Positions 43,228 to 51,406 of a stretch of DNA of 64,000 nucleotides are shown here, one piece after another. The DNA lies in NCBI RefSeq assembly GCF_029968015.1, contig NZ_JASCIS010000044.1, positions 1 through 64,000 on the forward strand, written 5' to 3'. The position numbers and the translations under genes are program-made. Source of the DNA: Streptomyces luteolus. GTDB taxonomy: Bacteria > Actinomycetota > Actinomycetes > Streptomycetales > Streptomycetaceae. Below the pieces are notes generated by a model. The model saw nothing but the letters and a program-made list of their open reading frames with translations. It did not search any database and was not told the origin of the DNA. The first letter of the stretch is position 1. The number at the start of each line of letters is the position of its first letter.

Positions 43228-43288
43228 CACGGATCTCCTGCGTGTGAGGTTGCTCGGGTGGGGTGTGCCGCGGATGGGGCGGAGAGCC

Positions 43289-44683
43289 TCAGGCGACGCT
43301 GGGCGTGGGGGCGGTCCACTGGTTGTTGCGCATCAGCGTGTACTTGATGTCCACCAGCCTCGGCGCGATGGTCAGCGCGAGTTCCTCGACCGGGGCGAGG
43401 CAGCCGGTGTCGTCCTGCTCGGCGCGCCAGACGCGGTAGTTGAGGTTGGGGTAGGCCGGGTTGATGCCGATCTCGCCCTTGGGCATCGTGCCGTTGAACG
43501 GGGCGACGATGTCCATGTGGTTCCAGTAGTTCCAGGCTTGCAGCGCCTTGTGCTGGTCAAAGTAGAAGTAGAAGTCGGGGTAGCGGCCGAAGGTGCGCAG
43601 TTCCCGGTGGATGAGGTGGCCGAGGAGCGGCCCGAGTTGGGTGGCGAGGGAGTCGAACTCCCAGAGCGTGTGGTGCCAGTCTTCGGGGGCTTCGCCGGAT
43701 GTGAAGAGGCGGGCGGCGACGAGGTAGCTGATCCGTCCGACCAGGTACGCGTTCGCGTGGCTCGTGTCGATGGTCGGATCGACTTGGTGGATGAGGCCGG
43801 CCAGTTGCTTCGGGCGCGGCCGGAACCTCGCCAGGTCGAACTTGCCGGCCATGGCGGGGAAGGAGGCGAACAGCATCTCCTTGTACAGCCAGTTGTTCAG
43901 CTCGCCGAGCTCGGCCAGGCGCCGAGTGTGGTGGGAAGTCGAGTGGAGCATCAGATACTCGGCGACCGCTTCGAAGTACAGGTAGCCAAGGATCGGCAGG
44001 CGGGGGATCGTCTCGTCGAGCAGCCTCAGGAACGCATCGGCATCGACCTGGGTGCCCTGGTAGGTGACGGCGGCGGCGGTGGCGAGGAACGCGGCCGAGT
44101 TCTTGGCGCGGCTTGCGACGGTCTCGCGCAGCTGGTGCCGTTCGTTCTTGCTCAGCAGGTATTCGAGATGCGTGTAGATCTGCAGGTGGATGAGGCCCAG
44201 CCGCAGGTAGTCCACGCCTGCAAGCCCGCGGTAAGCCTGCAGCGGCGTGTCGATCTCGAAGATGAGCGGGGTGGGGACGCGGTCGGTGACGCCGAGCTTG
44301 GTGAGGAAGGCCGGCGCTTCCTTTGTCAGGACGTAGGCACCCAGGTTGTGCATGCGGAAGCCTTGCTCGGTCGCGGTGAGCGGCGCGCAGTAGATGCTCC
44401 CGACGAGGCAGCCGCCCGAGGGGTAGAGCACTCCCTCTCGGTTGATCTCCTCCAGGGCATGGGTGACGTGCAGCAGGTGCAGCTTGCCGTTTCCGCTCAG
44501 GGCCTCGAAGAGGGCATTCTGCCGAAGCAGTTGGCCGTTCGGGGTCTCCTCGGCGAGCCGTCGTTCCCAGTCCGCAGTCTGGGTGGCAAGCGGGTCGTTG
44601 TGGTCGGTGGGACTGAGGACGAGGGCGGAGTCGAAGAAGGCGTGGGCATCGGCCCACAGGTGGTAGGCGTCGCGGAAGTCCAT
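43289..44683 (-). CDS. Conserved hypothetical protein (464 residues)
   Basis: I do not recognise this protein. It is soluble and mostly helical, rich in aromatic and His residues (FGRYPDFYFYFDQHKALQAW, HHTRRLAELGELNNWLYKEM). It has a distinctive YPSGGCLVGSIYCAPLT segment near residue 90 and ends TLMRNNQWTAPTPSVA. The ATG is 3 nt after the HD-domain gene stop, so the two are co-translated, which suggests joint function. No signal peptide or transmembrane helix is seen. Confidence 0.7.
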   Translation of the reverse strand: MDFRDAYHLWADAHAFFDSALVLSPTDHNDPLATQTADWERRLAEETPNGQLLRQNALFEALSGNGKLHLLHVTHALEEINREGVLYPSGGCLVGSIYCAPLTATEQGFRMHNLGAYVLTKEAPAFLTKLGVTDRVPTPLIFEIDTPLQAYRGLAGVDYLRLGLIHLQIYTHLEYLLSKNERHQLRETVASRAKNSAAFLATAAAVTYQGTQVDADAFLRLLDETIPRLPILGYLYFEAVAEYLMLHSTSHHTRRLAELGELNNWLYKEMLFASFPAMAGKFDLARFRPRPKQLAGLIHQVDPTIDTSHANAYLVGRISYLVAARLFTSGEAPEDWHHTLWEFDSLATQLGPLLGHLIHRELRTFGRYPDFYFYFDQHKALQAWNYWNHMDIVAPFNGTMPKGEIGINPAYPNLNYRVWRAEQDDTGCLAPVEELALTIAPRLVDIKYTLMRNNQWTAPTPSVA

Positions 44684-44685
44684 GG

Positions 44686-45450
44686 TCAGGCCAGGCCCTT
44701 CTCGGCGAGCGCGTAGCGGACAGCTGCCGTGCCACTGGCTCCTGCGAGGTACGCCCGTTCGGAGATGAGCACCAAGTCGAAGGCAAGGCCGCGCAGTTGA
44801 TCGAAGGCAGGTTCGCGGACGTACCGGGCGTCCGGCCGCCACTTCAACTTCGGAAGGCGGTAGCGGTCCAGGGCGTCGGCGGCCTTGACCAAGTCGGTGA
44901 TGTGCTCGGCCCGTGCGTGGTCCGTCTTGTCGTCGGCAGTGAATGCCTCGTACGGGACGTCGTGCAGGCGGACGGCGGTGGCTGCCTGCACTATTCGCCG
45001 TGGAGTGGCGGTGAGGCCGAAGTGGCCCCAGACGGTGTCGGCGTTCGCCGCGAGCCAGATGGCCGCGCGGGCGCCGTGTCCGCGGTCGTCCTGGTCGTTG
45101 CGTCGCTGGCAGTCGTGCACGGCGGCGGCGAGGATCGCCGTGGCGGTGTCGCTGTCGTCGAGGCCGTTCGCCTCGGCGAGGACGGCGACGAGCGCCGCCG
45201 TCCTCATGGCGTGCCGGACGCCGTGGAGCGACGTGTACAGGCGGGGATCGGCCCACCACTGGGTGGGCAGTCCGCCGTGTGCGAGGAGTTCCTTCGACTC
45301 CGGGCGCAAGACCGCTGCTGGGGTCGGCGGAAGGTCGGGCCTGCTGTCGTGGATCCACGTGAGGGTGGCGTGGTCCATGTGCTGGTGGAGCGGGAGCTGC
45401 CCTCGGGCAGCCAGGTCGATCAGACTTGCGGTCAACGGGGTCGTGCTCAC
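44686..45450 (-). CDS. HD-domain phosphohydrolase
   Basis: A 254-residue HD-superfamily protein. The metal ligands are in LHGVRHAMRTA (about residue 76) and AAAVHDCQRRNDQDDRGHG (about 108-126), giving the H...HD...H pattern, with a later VKAADALDRYRLP. Such enzymes hydrolyse nucleotides or phosphomonoesters. GTG start. It is tightly coupled to the unknown 464-residue gene and lies beside CYTH-like, NDP kinase and Nudix genes, so a nucleotide substrate is reasonable. Confidence 0.85.
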   Translation of the reverse strand: MSTTPLTASLIDLAARGQLPLHQHMDHATLTWIHDSRPDLPPTPAAVLRPESKELLAHGGLPTQWWADPRLYTSLHGVRHAMRTAALVAVLAEANGLDDSDTATAILAAAVHDCQRRNDQDDRGHGARAAIWLAANADTVWGHFGLTATPRRIVQAATAVRLHDVPYEAFTADDKTDHARAEHITDLVKAADALDRYRLPKLKWRPDARYVREPAFDQLRGLAFDLVLISERAYLAGASGTAAVRYALAEKGLA

Positions 45451-45489
45451 TCGTGCCCACCCCCCTGGTGGTCTGCGCGGTGATGGTGC

Positions 45490-46074
45490 CTACCGGATTG
45501 GCGCGGTCTGCTGTTCGCGCTCCTTGCGCTCCTTCTCGGCGGCCTCGAAGGAGGCGGTGAAGTCGGCCAGCTCCTGCTCCGTCATCAAGGCCACCCCGAG
45601 CGCCGTGGCCACGTCTGTCACCTTGGCTTCGGCCTCGGTTCGGGCGGCGTCCGAGGCTCCGTCGTCCAGCAGGACCTCGAACTCGGCGTGGTAGCCCCAC
45701 GCCTCACTCCACTTGACCGCGATCTCGACGCCGTCGAAGCGGAAGTTGTGGCGGAAGTTGAACGCCTCGTGCATCGCCGCCTCGAACCCGAGGGCGTTGA
45801 ACACCTGCACTGCGGCCGGAACATCGGCGGGGGCGATGGCGAACTCGGTCTCTGCGAAGGCCGCGCCCTGTCCGATCCGGCTCCCCTTCAGGGTGATCTT
45901 GGCGGTGCCGGCGGCGGTGTTGTCCGTAACTTTCAGGAGCTGGTCGGGAAGTACGTAGAAGTGGATGTGCTTGTCGTCGGGGCCCAGGTCCTCTCCGTCC
46001 GCCTTCAGGCGGGCGACGAGCTGGTCGTGAACCTCTTTGCTGAAGCGGGCGCGCATCTCGATCTCGACGGCCAC
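45490..46074 (-). CDS. CYTH-like domain protein
   Basis: A 194-residue protein starting VEIEMRARFSKEVHDQL, the EIExR-type opening of CYTH (adenylyl cyclase/thiamine triphosphatase) domains. Later charged strands are TAKITLKGSRIGQGAAFAET and FRFDGVEIAVKWSEAWGYHA, then FEVLLDD. CYTH enzymes act on triphosphorylated substrates with metal ions. The EXEXK pattern is altered to EIEMR, so activity is not assured. GTG start. It lies 39 nt ahead of the HD-domain gene in the same leftward unit. Confidence 0.7.
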   Translation of the reverse strand: MAVEIEMRARFSKEVHDQLVARLKADGEDLGPDDKHIHFYVLPDQLLKVTDNTAAGTAKITLKGSRIGQGAAFAETEFAIAPADVPAAVQVFNALGFEAAMHEAFNFRHNFRFDGVEIAVKWSEAWGYHAEFEVLLDDGASDAARTEAEAKVTDVATALGVALMTEQELADFTASFEAAEKERKEREQQTAPIR

Positions 46075-46237
46075 GGGGCTGCTGCCTCCTCGTTTCAGAC
46101 ATGGCGAAGCCAGCCGAACCCTGCCGTGCGGGGGCCTGTCCGGTCGGGCGATCGCTATGGGATTGGTGGTCTAGCGGGGAAGGGTGATGCGGCCGATGCG
46201 GATGGACGGCCGCATCACCCCGGTGGATCGGCGGGTG

Positions 46238-46537
46238 TCAGCCGAGGGCCCCGAAGCGCTCCTCGATGACCCCCGAGTGCAGGTAGGTCGGCAGTTGAAC
46301 GCCTCCCACCGACGTGCGGCCGGTGGCGACCTGCTCCTCCGTCTCGCTGGGGAAGCCCTCCAGCAGACGCAGGCATTGCTGGGCCCACTCACGTGACGCG
46401 GGCCAGTCGCCCAGGTCGCGATGGCGTACAGCCAGGGCAAATGCGGTCTCGGTAGCCGCCCACCGGTCGCTCGCCAGCTCACGCTGGAAGATCGACTCAA
46501 GTTCGTCGGTGGAAGCCAGGCGGGTCTGGTTGGTCAT
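46238..46537 (-). CDS. Small hypothetical protein
   Basis: A 99-residue acidic, helical protein (TDELESIFQRELASDRW, FALAVRHRDLGDWPASREWA, QQCLRLLEGF). It resembles one TPR-like helical hairpin. I do not recognise the family. ATG follows GAGAGGGTG. It sits between the NDP kinase and CYTH-like genes on the same strand and probably belongs to that transcription unit. The 163 bp after it hold no further gene. Confidence 0.6.
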   Translation of the reverse strand: MTNQTRLASTDELESIFQRELASDRWAATETAFALAVRHRDLGDWPASREWAQQCLRLLEGFPSETEEQVATGRTSVGGVQLPTYLHSGVIEERFGALG

Positions 46538-46617
46538 GGCACCCTCTCGGATCAAACGGTCGTGCCCCAGTGGTGATCAACGCCCCGGCGCCCCCGCGGT
46601 GACGCCGCGACCCGCTG

Positions 46618-47127
46618 CTAGTACGTGTAGATCTCGGCCAGCGTCTTGTAGTCCTGCAGCTCGTCCTTGTCGAACCACAGCTCCACTTCCTGCTTCGCCT
46701 CATCCGCGTTTCCGGAGGCGTGCACGAGGTTCGCGACCGCTTTGCCCGAGGCGACGCTGGCCGCCGCGCTGTAGTGCGAGAAGTCGCCGCGCACCGTGCC
46801 GGCCGGAGCCTGGTTCGGGTAGGTACTGCCGACGATCTTGCGGACGGTGGCGATGGCGTCGAAGCCCTCCAGTACCAGGGCGATGACCGGTCCCTGCTGC
46901 ATGAACGTCGCCGTGAAGTTGTAGACCTCCGAACCCAGCCGCTCTTCCAGGTCGAAGTAGTGCTGGCGAGTGAACTCCTCGTCCATCCACTTCATCTTGG
47001 TGCCGACGATCTTCAGTGCGGCATCCTCGAATCGAGTGATGATCCTTCCTGCCAGGCCACGCGCCAGCGCATCGGGCTTGAGCAGGACGAGCGTGCGCTC
47101 GACAGTGTGTGCCTGAACCTCGGCCAT
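46618..47127 (-). CDS. ndk: Nucleoside diphosphate kinase (divergent)
   Basis: A 169-residue NDP kinase, which transfers the gamma phosphate between nucleotides through a phospho-His. ERTLVLLKPDALARGLAGRI opens the fold. The catalytic region reads TVRGDFSHYSAAASVASGKA, then NLVHASGNADEAKQEVELWF with the active His in NLVHASG. Housekeeping actinomycete Ndk is about 137 residues. This copy has a longer C terminus (ELQDYKTLAEIYTY) and an altered RGDF/H region, closer to accessory NDKs. ATG follows GAAAGGAAG. It is probably an additional copy. Confidence 0.9.
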   Translation of the reverse strand: MAEVQAHTVERTLVLLKPDALARGLAGRIITRFEDAALKIVGTKMKWMDEEFTRQHYFDLEERLGSEVYNFTATFMQQGPVIALVLEGFDAIATVRKIVGSTYPNQAPAGTVRGDFSHYSAAASVASGKAVANLVHASGNADEAKQEVELWFDKDELQDYKTLAEIYTY

Positions 47128-47521
47128 TGACTTCCTTTCGCCTTGCTAGCAACCGAACATGACGGACGATCAGCCGTCATCCGTTGAGGTTACCGGCGCT
47201 GGCGAAGCGGCTTGGGCGTACGGGCGAGGCCCCGGACGATCGAATGCCGGGCGAGGTGCGGTCGGGCAGCCGGCCGAGAGCTCCGATTCGGCCAACTTCC
47301 CTTTTCCTGCTATCCGCTGAGGGTACGCATCTAGAATCTCCCTGTGGTCGTCTGGCACTTTCGCGCCTCTCTTGCGCCTCCCAGGGACAGAGCCTTCAGC
47401 GGGTGATTTCCTGGCCTCTGGGTGACTCCGATTCTTCCGGGGCCCTTCTCGCGTGACCATGAAGTGCTAGTGCAGTGGGAGTGCACTTTCGGCGCGCGGA
47501 TTCCTGCACCGGGGCGGCGAC
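47128..47521. other. Divergent promoter region with inverted repeat
   Basis: A gene-free stretch between the divergent NDP kinase and XRE-Nudix genes. It contains the inverted repeat ATGACGG-N8-CCGTCAT (47159-47180), a plausible operator 32-53 bp upstream of ndk. It is noticeably lower in GC than flanking DNA (for example CTTCCCTTTTCCTGCTATCC near 47300). No further gene is seen. Confidence 0.5.
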
Positions 47522-48196
47522 GTGCGGGGCAGTCTTGTGGACGTGATCGAGCGCTGGAGCGGCCGGTACGCCTGCCTGCTGCAGTCCGCCCTACGGCTCG
47601 GCAACGAACAGTTCGCCGCCCACCTGGGCATTGCCGTGAGGACTGTGGCCGCCTGGCACTCGGACGCGTCCGTCGTGCCACGCAGGGAGATGCAGCAACT
47701 CCTCGACACGGCATACGAGCAGGCCCCGCCGACAGCTCGACAGCGCTTCGCGCTCCTGCTGGCGAAGGAACAGGCCGCAGCGGACTCAACACCACCTGGA
47801 GCGCAGGCACTTCGAGTTGCCATCGCGGTGGTCGTCCGCGACGGCGATGTCCTCCTGGTATGCCGCCGGGACGACGACGCCGCCGGAATCACATGGCAGT
47901 TCCCGGCAGGGGTCATCAAGCCGGGAGGCAAGGCAGAGACCGCCACCGTGCGAGAGACCCTGGACGAGACGGGCGTTCACTGCGCGGTCCGTCAGCAACT
48001 CGGCAACCGACTTCACCCTGTGACCGGCGTGCTGTGCGAGTACTTCCTGTGCGAGTACCTGGCCGGAGAGGCCACCAACAGCGACGCGGCCGAGAACATC
48101 GACGTCATGTGGGTCCCCAGAAACGCAATGACCCGCTTCATCCCCGTCGATACGATCTTCCCACCCATCCTGGCTGCCCTGGAGGAGCACACGTGA
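47522..48196 (+). CDS. HTH-Nudix fusion protein
   Basis: A 224-residue fusion. An N-terminal helix-turn-helix-like domain (ALRLGNEQFAAHLGIAVRTV, residues about 21-45) joins a Nudix hydrolase domain (VAIAVVVRDGDVLLVCRRDD onward). The Nudix box reads GVIKPGGKAETATVRETLDE-TG: the first box Glu is Gly, and one metal-binding Glu is Asp, so catalysis may be weak and ligand sensing is possible. Start GTG 47522 follows GGGGCGGCGAC, and GTG 47537 is an alternative. Its stop overlaps the next Nudix gene (GTGA). Confidence 0.82.
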   Translation: MRGSLVDVIERWSGRYACLLQSALRLGNEQFAAHLGIAVRTVAAWHSDASVVPRREMQQLLDTAYEQAPPTARQRFALLLAKEQAAADSTPPGAQALRVAIAVVVRDGDVLLVCRRDDDAAGITWQFPAGVIKPGGKAETATVRETLDETGVHCAVRQQLGNRLHPVTGVLCEYFLCEYLAGEATNSDAAENIDVMWVPRNAMTRFIPVDTIFPPILAALEEHT

Positions 48197-48609
48197 CGCA
48201 GCAGAACACGGACGAGCGGCCGGGCATCGCCGCCGCCATCGTCGTGCACGAGGGACGTGTACTGATGGTGCGCCGCCGGGTCAGCGAGGGGCAGCTCTCC
48301 TGGCAGTTCCCGGCCGGAGAGGTCGAGCCCGGCGAGGCCCGCGAGGACGCCGCCGTGCGCGAGACGAAGGAAGAGACCGGCCTGGACGTGGCCGCCGCCA
48401 AGCTCCTCGGCGAGCGCGTCCACCCGAAGACGGGCCGATTGATGTCGTACTCCGCCTGCGAGGTCGTCGCAGGCACGGCTTACGTTGCGGACACCGAGGA
48501 GTTGGCCGAGCTGGCATGGGTCTCCCACGGCGAGATCCCGCAGTACGTGCCGTACGGGCTGTTCGAGCCGGTGCAGGACTACCTCGACACCGCCCTGCCT
48601 TCCCAGTAG
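48193..48609 (+). CDS. Nudix hydrolase
   Basis: A 138-residue Nudix protein with an intact box GEVEPGEAREDAAVRETKEE-TG. It has IAAAIVVHEGRVLMVRRRVS before the box and QYVPYGLFEPVQDYLDTALP at the end. It would hydrolyse nucleoside-diphosphate-linked compounds. The GTG start sits inside the stop of the HTH-Nudix gene, so a full-activity enzyme is paired with a divergent, DNA-binding-type relative. A strong terminator follows 34 nt later. Confidence 0.9.
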   Translation: MTQQNTDERPGIAAAIVVHEGRVLMVRRRVSEGQLSWQFPAGEVEPGEAREDAAVRETKEETGLDVAAAKLLGERVHPKTGRLMSYSACEVVAGTAYVADTEELAELAWVSHGEIPQYVPYGLFEPVQDYLDTALPSQ

Positions 48610-48642
48610 CCGAGAACTACAACCAAAACTGCAACCACACAC

Positions 48643-48680
48643 GTCGAAGGGCCCCACCGCGAACGGTGGGGCCCTTCGAC
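48643..48680. terminator. Strong intrinsic terminator
   Basis: A perfect 17-bp stem (48643-48659 with 48664-48680) closed by a CGAA tetraloop. It ends the Nudix pair and also lies just beyond the 3' end of the tRNA-Ser fragment on the other strand, so it may once have been that tRNA's terminator. Confidence 0.88.
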
Positions 48681-48699
48681 ATCGTGCCCGGTGAGGCAC

Positions 48700-48761
48700 T
48701 GGCGGAGGATACGAGATTCGAACTCGTGAGGGGGTTGCCCCCAAAACGCTTTCCAAGCGCC
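48700..48761 (-). pseudogene. 3' fragment of tRNA-Ser(GGA), probable att site
   Basis: On the minus strand the 62 nt give the anticodon region CGCTTGGAAAGCG (anticodon GGA), a long class II variable arm GGGGG-CAA-CCCCC, a T arm ACGAG-TTCGAAT-CTCGT, and the acceptor strand ATCCTCC-G-CCA. The 5' acceptor strand and D arm are absent: beyond 48761 the sequence becomes an unrelated repeat. Such 3' tRNA fragments are the classical scar of tyrosine-integrase elements at one end of an island. Confidence 0.85.
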
Positions 48762-48777
48762 GGAGGGAGCGAGGAAT

Positions 48778-48800
48778 CAGCCCGTCCGGCGTTTGAGGAC
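48778..48800 (+). repeat. Dispersed extragenic repeat, copy 3
   Basis: CAGCCCGTCCGGCGTTTGAGGAC matches the half-site of the hairpin at 18591-18637 and the copy near 37892. It lies immediately beyond the broken 5' end of the tRNA fragment. The rest of 48801-48956 is low-complexity CGAGAG-type sequence with no gene. Confidence 0.7.
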
Positions 48801-48956
48801 GAGCGCCTCAGCACGACGGGGTTCGGGGCGGAGCCGAGAGCGGGGCCCGAGAGCGGGGCCCGAGAGCGACCGAGAGTGAACCGAGAGCGAGCCGGTGGCG
48901 GCACCGGGCACCGTCAGGCACAGAAGTCGAGCACCTGGAGGAGGGAACCCAACCCC

Positions 48957-49541
48957 ATGCCCGAGCCGAAACTACGGGTCGCCGTCATCATCGGCAGCAC
49001 CCGCAACGGCCGCTTCGGCCCCACACCGGCCGGCTGGATCGCGGCCGAGGCCGCCAAGCGCGACGACCTCGACATCGACGTCATCGACCTGGCCAAGGTC
49101 TGGCTTCCCGATGTGCTGCCCGCCGACGAACACGCCGAACGGCCCGCCGCCGTACAGGACTTGGCGCCCTGGCTGAGCCGCGCCGACGCGTTCGTCGTCG
49201 TCACGCCGGAGTACAACCACAGCTTCCCGGCGTCGCTGAAGAACGCCATCGACTGGTACGTGGACGAGTGGAAGGCGAAGCCGGTCGCGTTCGTCTCCTA
49301 CGGCGGCATCGCCGGCGGCCTGCGCTCCGTGGCCCACCTGCGGGAGATCTTCCCCGGGCTGCACGCCGTCACCGTCCGCGACTCCGTCGCCTTCCCCGAG
49401 TACTGGAACCGCTTCGACGACGACGGCCGCCCGACCCACGCCACGGAGTGCGAGGCCGCCGCCAAGACCATGCTCGACCAACTGACGTGGTGGGGCCGCA
49501 CACTTCGCGCCGCGCGGGCCGAACACCCGTATCCCGGCTGA
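48957..49541 (+). CDS. NADPH-dependent FMN reductase
   Basis: A 194-residue flavodoxin-like reductase of the FMN_red family. The FMN loop IIGSTRNGRFGPTPAGWI opens the protein and the second loop VVVTPEYNHSFPASLKNAID lies near residue 80. A YGGIAGGLRSVAHLREIF segment follows. It supplies reduced flavin or reduces quinones. GGAGGAGGGAA precedes the ATG. First gene of block D, 56 nt ahead of the DHA2 exporter. Confidence 0.9.
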   Translation: MPEPKLRVAVIIGSTRNGRFGPTPAGWIAAEAAKRDDLDIDVIDLAKVWLPDVLPADEHAERPAAVQDLAPWLSRADAFVVVTPEYNHSFPASLKNAIDWYVDEWKAKPVAFVSYGGIAGGLRSVAHLREIFPGLHAVTVRDSVAFPEYWNRFDDDGRPTHATECEAAAKTMLDQLTWWGRTLRAARAEHPYPG

Positions 49542-49596
49542 CGCTTCCGCTCCCCGCTCCGTGCCCGCCAAGGCGCCGACCCTGGAAGGAAACCCC

Positions 49597-51186
49597 ATGT
49601 CAACGAATGTCTCCCCGGCCGTGCCGGCGAAGGCAGGGACCCGCGAGTGGCTGGGCCTCGCCGTCCTCGCGCTGCCCACGCTGCTGCTGTCGCTCGACCA
49701 GAGCGTGCTCTTCCTCGCCCTGCCGCACCTCGCCGAGTCCCTGGCGCCCACCGGCACCCAGACGCTGTGGATCATGGACGTCTACGGATTCATGATCGCC
49801 GGCTTCCTGGTCACCATGGGCACCCTCGGCGACCGCATCGGCCGCCGCAAACTCCTGCTGATCGGCGCCCTGTTCGTCGGCGCCACCTCGCTGATCGCCG
49901 CGTACTCGACCAGCTCCGAGATGCTGATCGCCAGCCGCGCCCTGCTCGGTGTCGCCGCGGCCACCCTGATGCCGTCCACGCTCGCCCTGATCAGCAACAT
50001 GTTCCAGGACCCGGGCCAGCGCGGCCGGGCCATCGCGGTCTGGGCCAGCTGCTTCATGGCGGGCACCGCACTCGGCCCGGTCATCGGCGGTGTGATGCTC
50101 GACCAGTTCTGGTGGGGCTCGGTCTTCCTGCTCGGCGTGCCCGTCACGCTGATCCTGCTGATCGCGGGCCCGATCCTGCTGCCCGAGTACAAGGACCCGA
50201 ACGCCGGGAAGATCGACCTGATCAGCGTCGGGCTCTCGCTCGCCACCATCCTGCCGGTCATCTTCGGCCTCAAGGAGGTCGCCCGGTACGGCTGGGAGCC
50301 GGTCCCGCTGCTCGCCATCGCGGTCGGCGTGCTCGTCGGTGTGCTCTTCGTCCGCCGCCAGAACCACCTGGAGCACCCGCTGCTCGACCTGCGGCTGTTC
50401 CGCTCCGGCGCGTTCACCTCGTCGCTGCTCATCCTGATGCTGGCGATGGCCACCATGGGCGGCAGCTACCTGTTCATCACCGGCTCCCTGCAGATGGTCG
50501 AGGGGCTCTCGCCCACCGCCGCCGGCATGTGGATGGTGCCCTCGGCGGTCGCCTCCATCGTCGCCGCGATGATCGCTCCGACCCTCACCAAGCGGCTCCC
50601 GATGGGCGTGGTCATCGGTGCGGGCCTCGGCCTCACCACCGTCGGCTACCTCCTGGTGGCCTTCGTCGACCCGGTCGGCGGACTCCCGCTCCTCGTCACC
50701 GGCTTCGTCGTCGCCTTCTTCGGTACGGGCCCGATCGGCGCCCTCGGCACCAACCTCGTGGTGAGCTCCGCGCCGCCGGAGAAGGGCGGTTCGGCCGCCT
50801 CGCTCTCCGAGACCAGCGGCGAGTTCGGCGTCTCGCTCGGCGTCGCGGCACTCGGCAGCCTCGGCACCGCCCTCTACCGCGGCGACGTCACCGTCCCCGA
50901 GGGCGTGCCCGCCGACGCCGCCGAGACGGTCCGCGGCGGCATGGAGGGCGCCGTCGTCGTCGCCCAGCAACTGCCCGGCGAACTCGGCGAGAAGGTGCTG
51001 AGCGCGGCCCGCGACGCCTACACCAGCGGCCTCAACACCGTCGCCGTCGTCTGCGCCTCGCTCATCGCCGTCACGGCCGTGCTCGCCGTCACGCTGCTGC
51101 GCAAGGTCGGCGCCGGTGAGCAGCCGCAGGGCGAGGAGCCGGAGCCCGCGAAGGACGCGGAAGGCTCGCTCGCGAGCAGCTCCTGA
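49597..51186 (+). CDS. DHA2-type (EmrB/QacA) MFS exporter
   Basis: A 529-residue drug:H+ antiporter with 14 predicted membrane segments. Motif A MGTLGDRIGRRKLLLIGALF and motif C-like MAGTALGPVIGGVMLDQFWW are clear. The late VALGSLGTALYRGDVTVPEGV-type region is characteristic of the actinomycete DHA2 group. The ATG at 49597 follows GGAAGGAAA. With the exporter at 49 this gives the cluster two efflux pumps. A hairpin 20 bp after the stop ends the pair. Confidence 0.92.
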   Translation: MSTNVSPAVPAKAGTREWLGLAVLALPTLLLSLDQSVLFLALPHLAESLAPTGTQTLWIMDVYGFMIAGFLVTMGTLGDRIGRRKLLLIGALFVGATSLIAAYSTSSEMLIASRALLGVAAATLMPSTLALISNMFQDPGQRGRAIAVWASCFMAGTALGPVIGGVMLDQFWWGSVFLLGVPVTLILLIAGPILLPEYKDPNAGKIDLISVGLSLATILPVIFGLKEVARYGWEPVPLLAIAVGVLVGVLFVRRQNHLEHPLLDLRLFRSGAFTSSLLILMLAMATMGGSYLFITGSLQMVEGLSPTAAGMWMVPSAVASIVAAMIAPTLTKRLPMGVVIGAGLGLTTVGYLLVAFVDPVGGLPLLVTGFVVAFFGTGPIGALGTNLVVSSAPPEKGGSAASLSETSGEFGVSLGVAALGSLGTALYRGDVTVPEGVPADAAETVRGGMEGAVVVAQQLPGELGEKVLSAARDAYTSGLNTVAVVCASLIAVTAVLAVTLLRKVGAGEQPQGEEPEPAKDAEGSLASSS

Positions 51187-51205
51187 TCCGTACGCGGCCG
51201 AGGCC

Positions 51206-51236
51206 GGGCCCCGCACCCCAAGCCGGTGCGGGGCCC
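51206..51236 (+). terminator. Intrinsic terminator after the DHA2 exporter
   Basis: A perfect 12-bp GC stem (51206-51217 with 51225-51236) and a 7-nt loop. It separates the exporter from the sugar-methyltransferase operon. The promoter for the latter should lie at 51237-51406; I see no convincing boxes there. Confidence 0.8.
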
Positions 51237-51406
51237 GCCCCGTTCGGGCCGCGTGGCGTACCCGGCGCCGCCGGACCTGACACATGACCTGGACCTTTCA
51301 TGGACCGTTCGCGTCGACGCCGACAGCATCGGACTGTCCGCCCGTCCGCCCGTCCGCCCTGGCACACCAACGCCTGCCTGCCCACGAACCGCAAAGGGGT
51401 TCCTTC

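Noticed and set aside
48700..48790. Complete tRNA-Ser gene
   Set aside because: The 5' acceptor strand and D arm are absent; sequence past 48761 does not pair with ATCCTCC.
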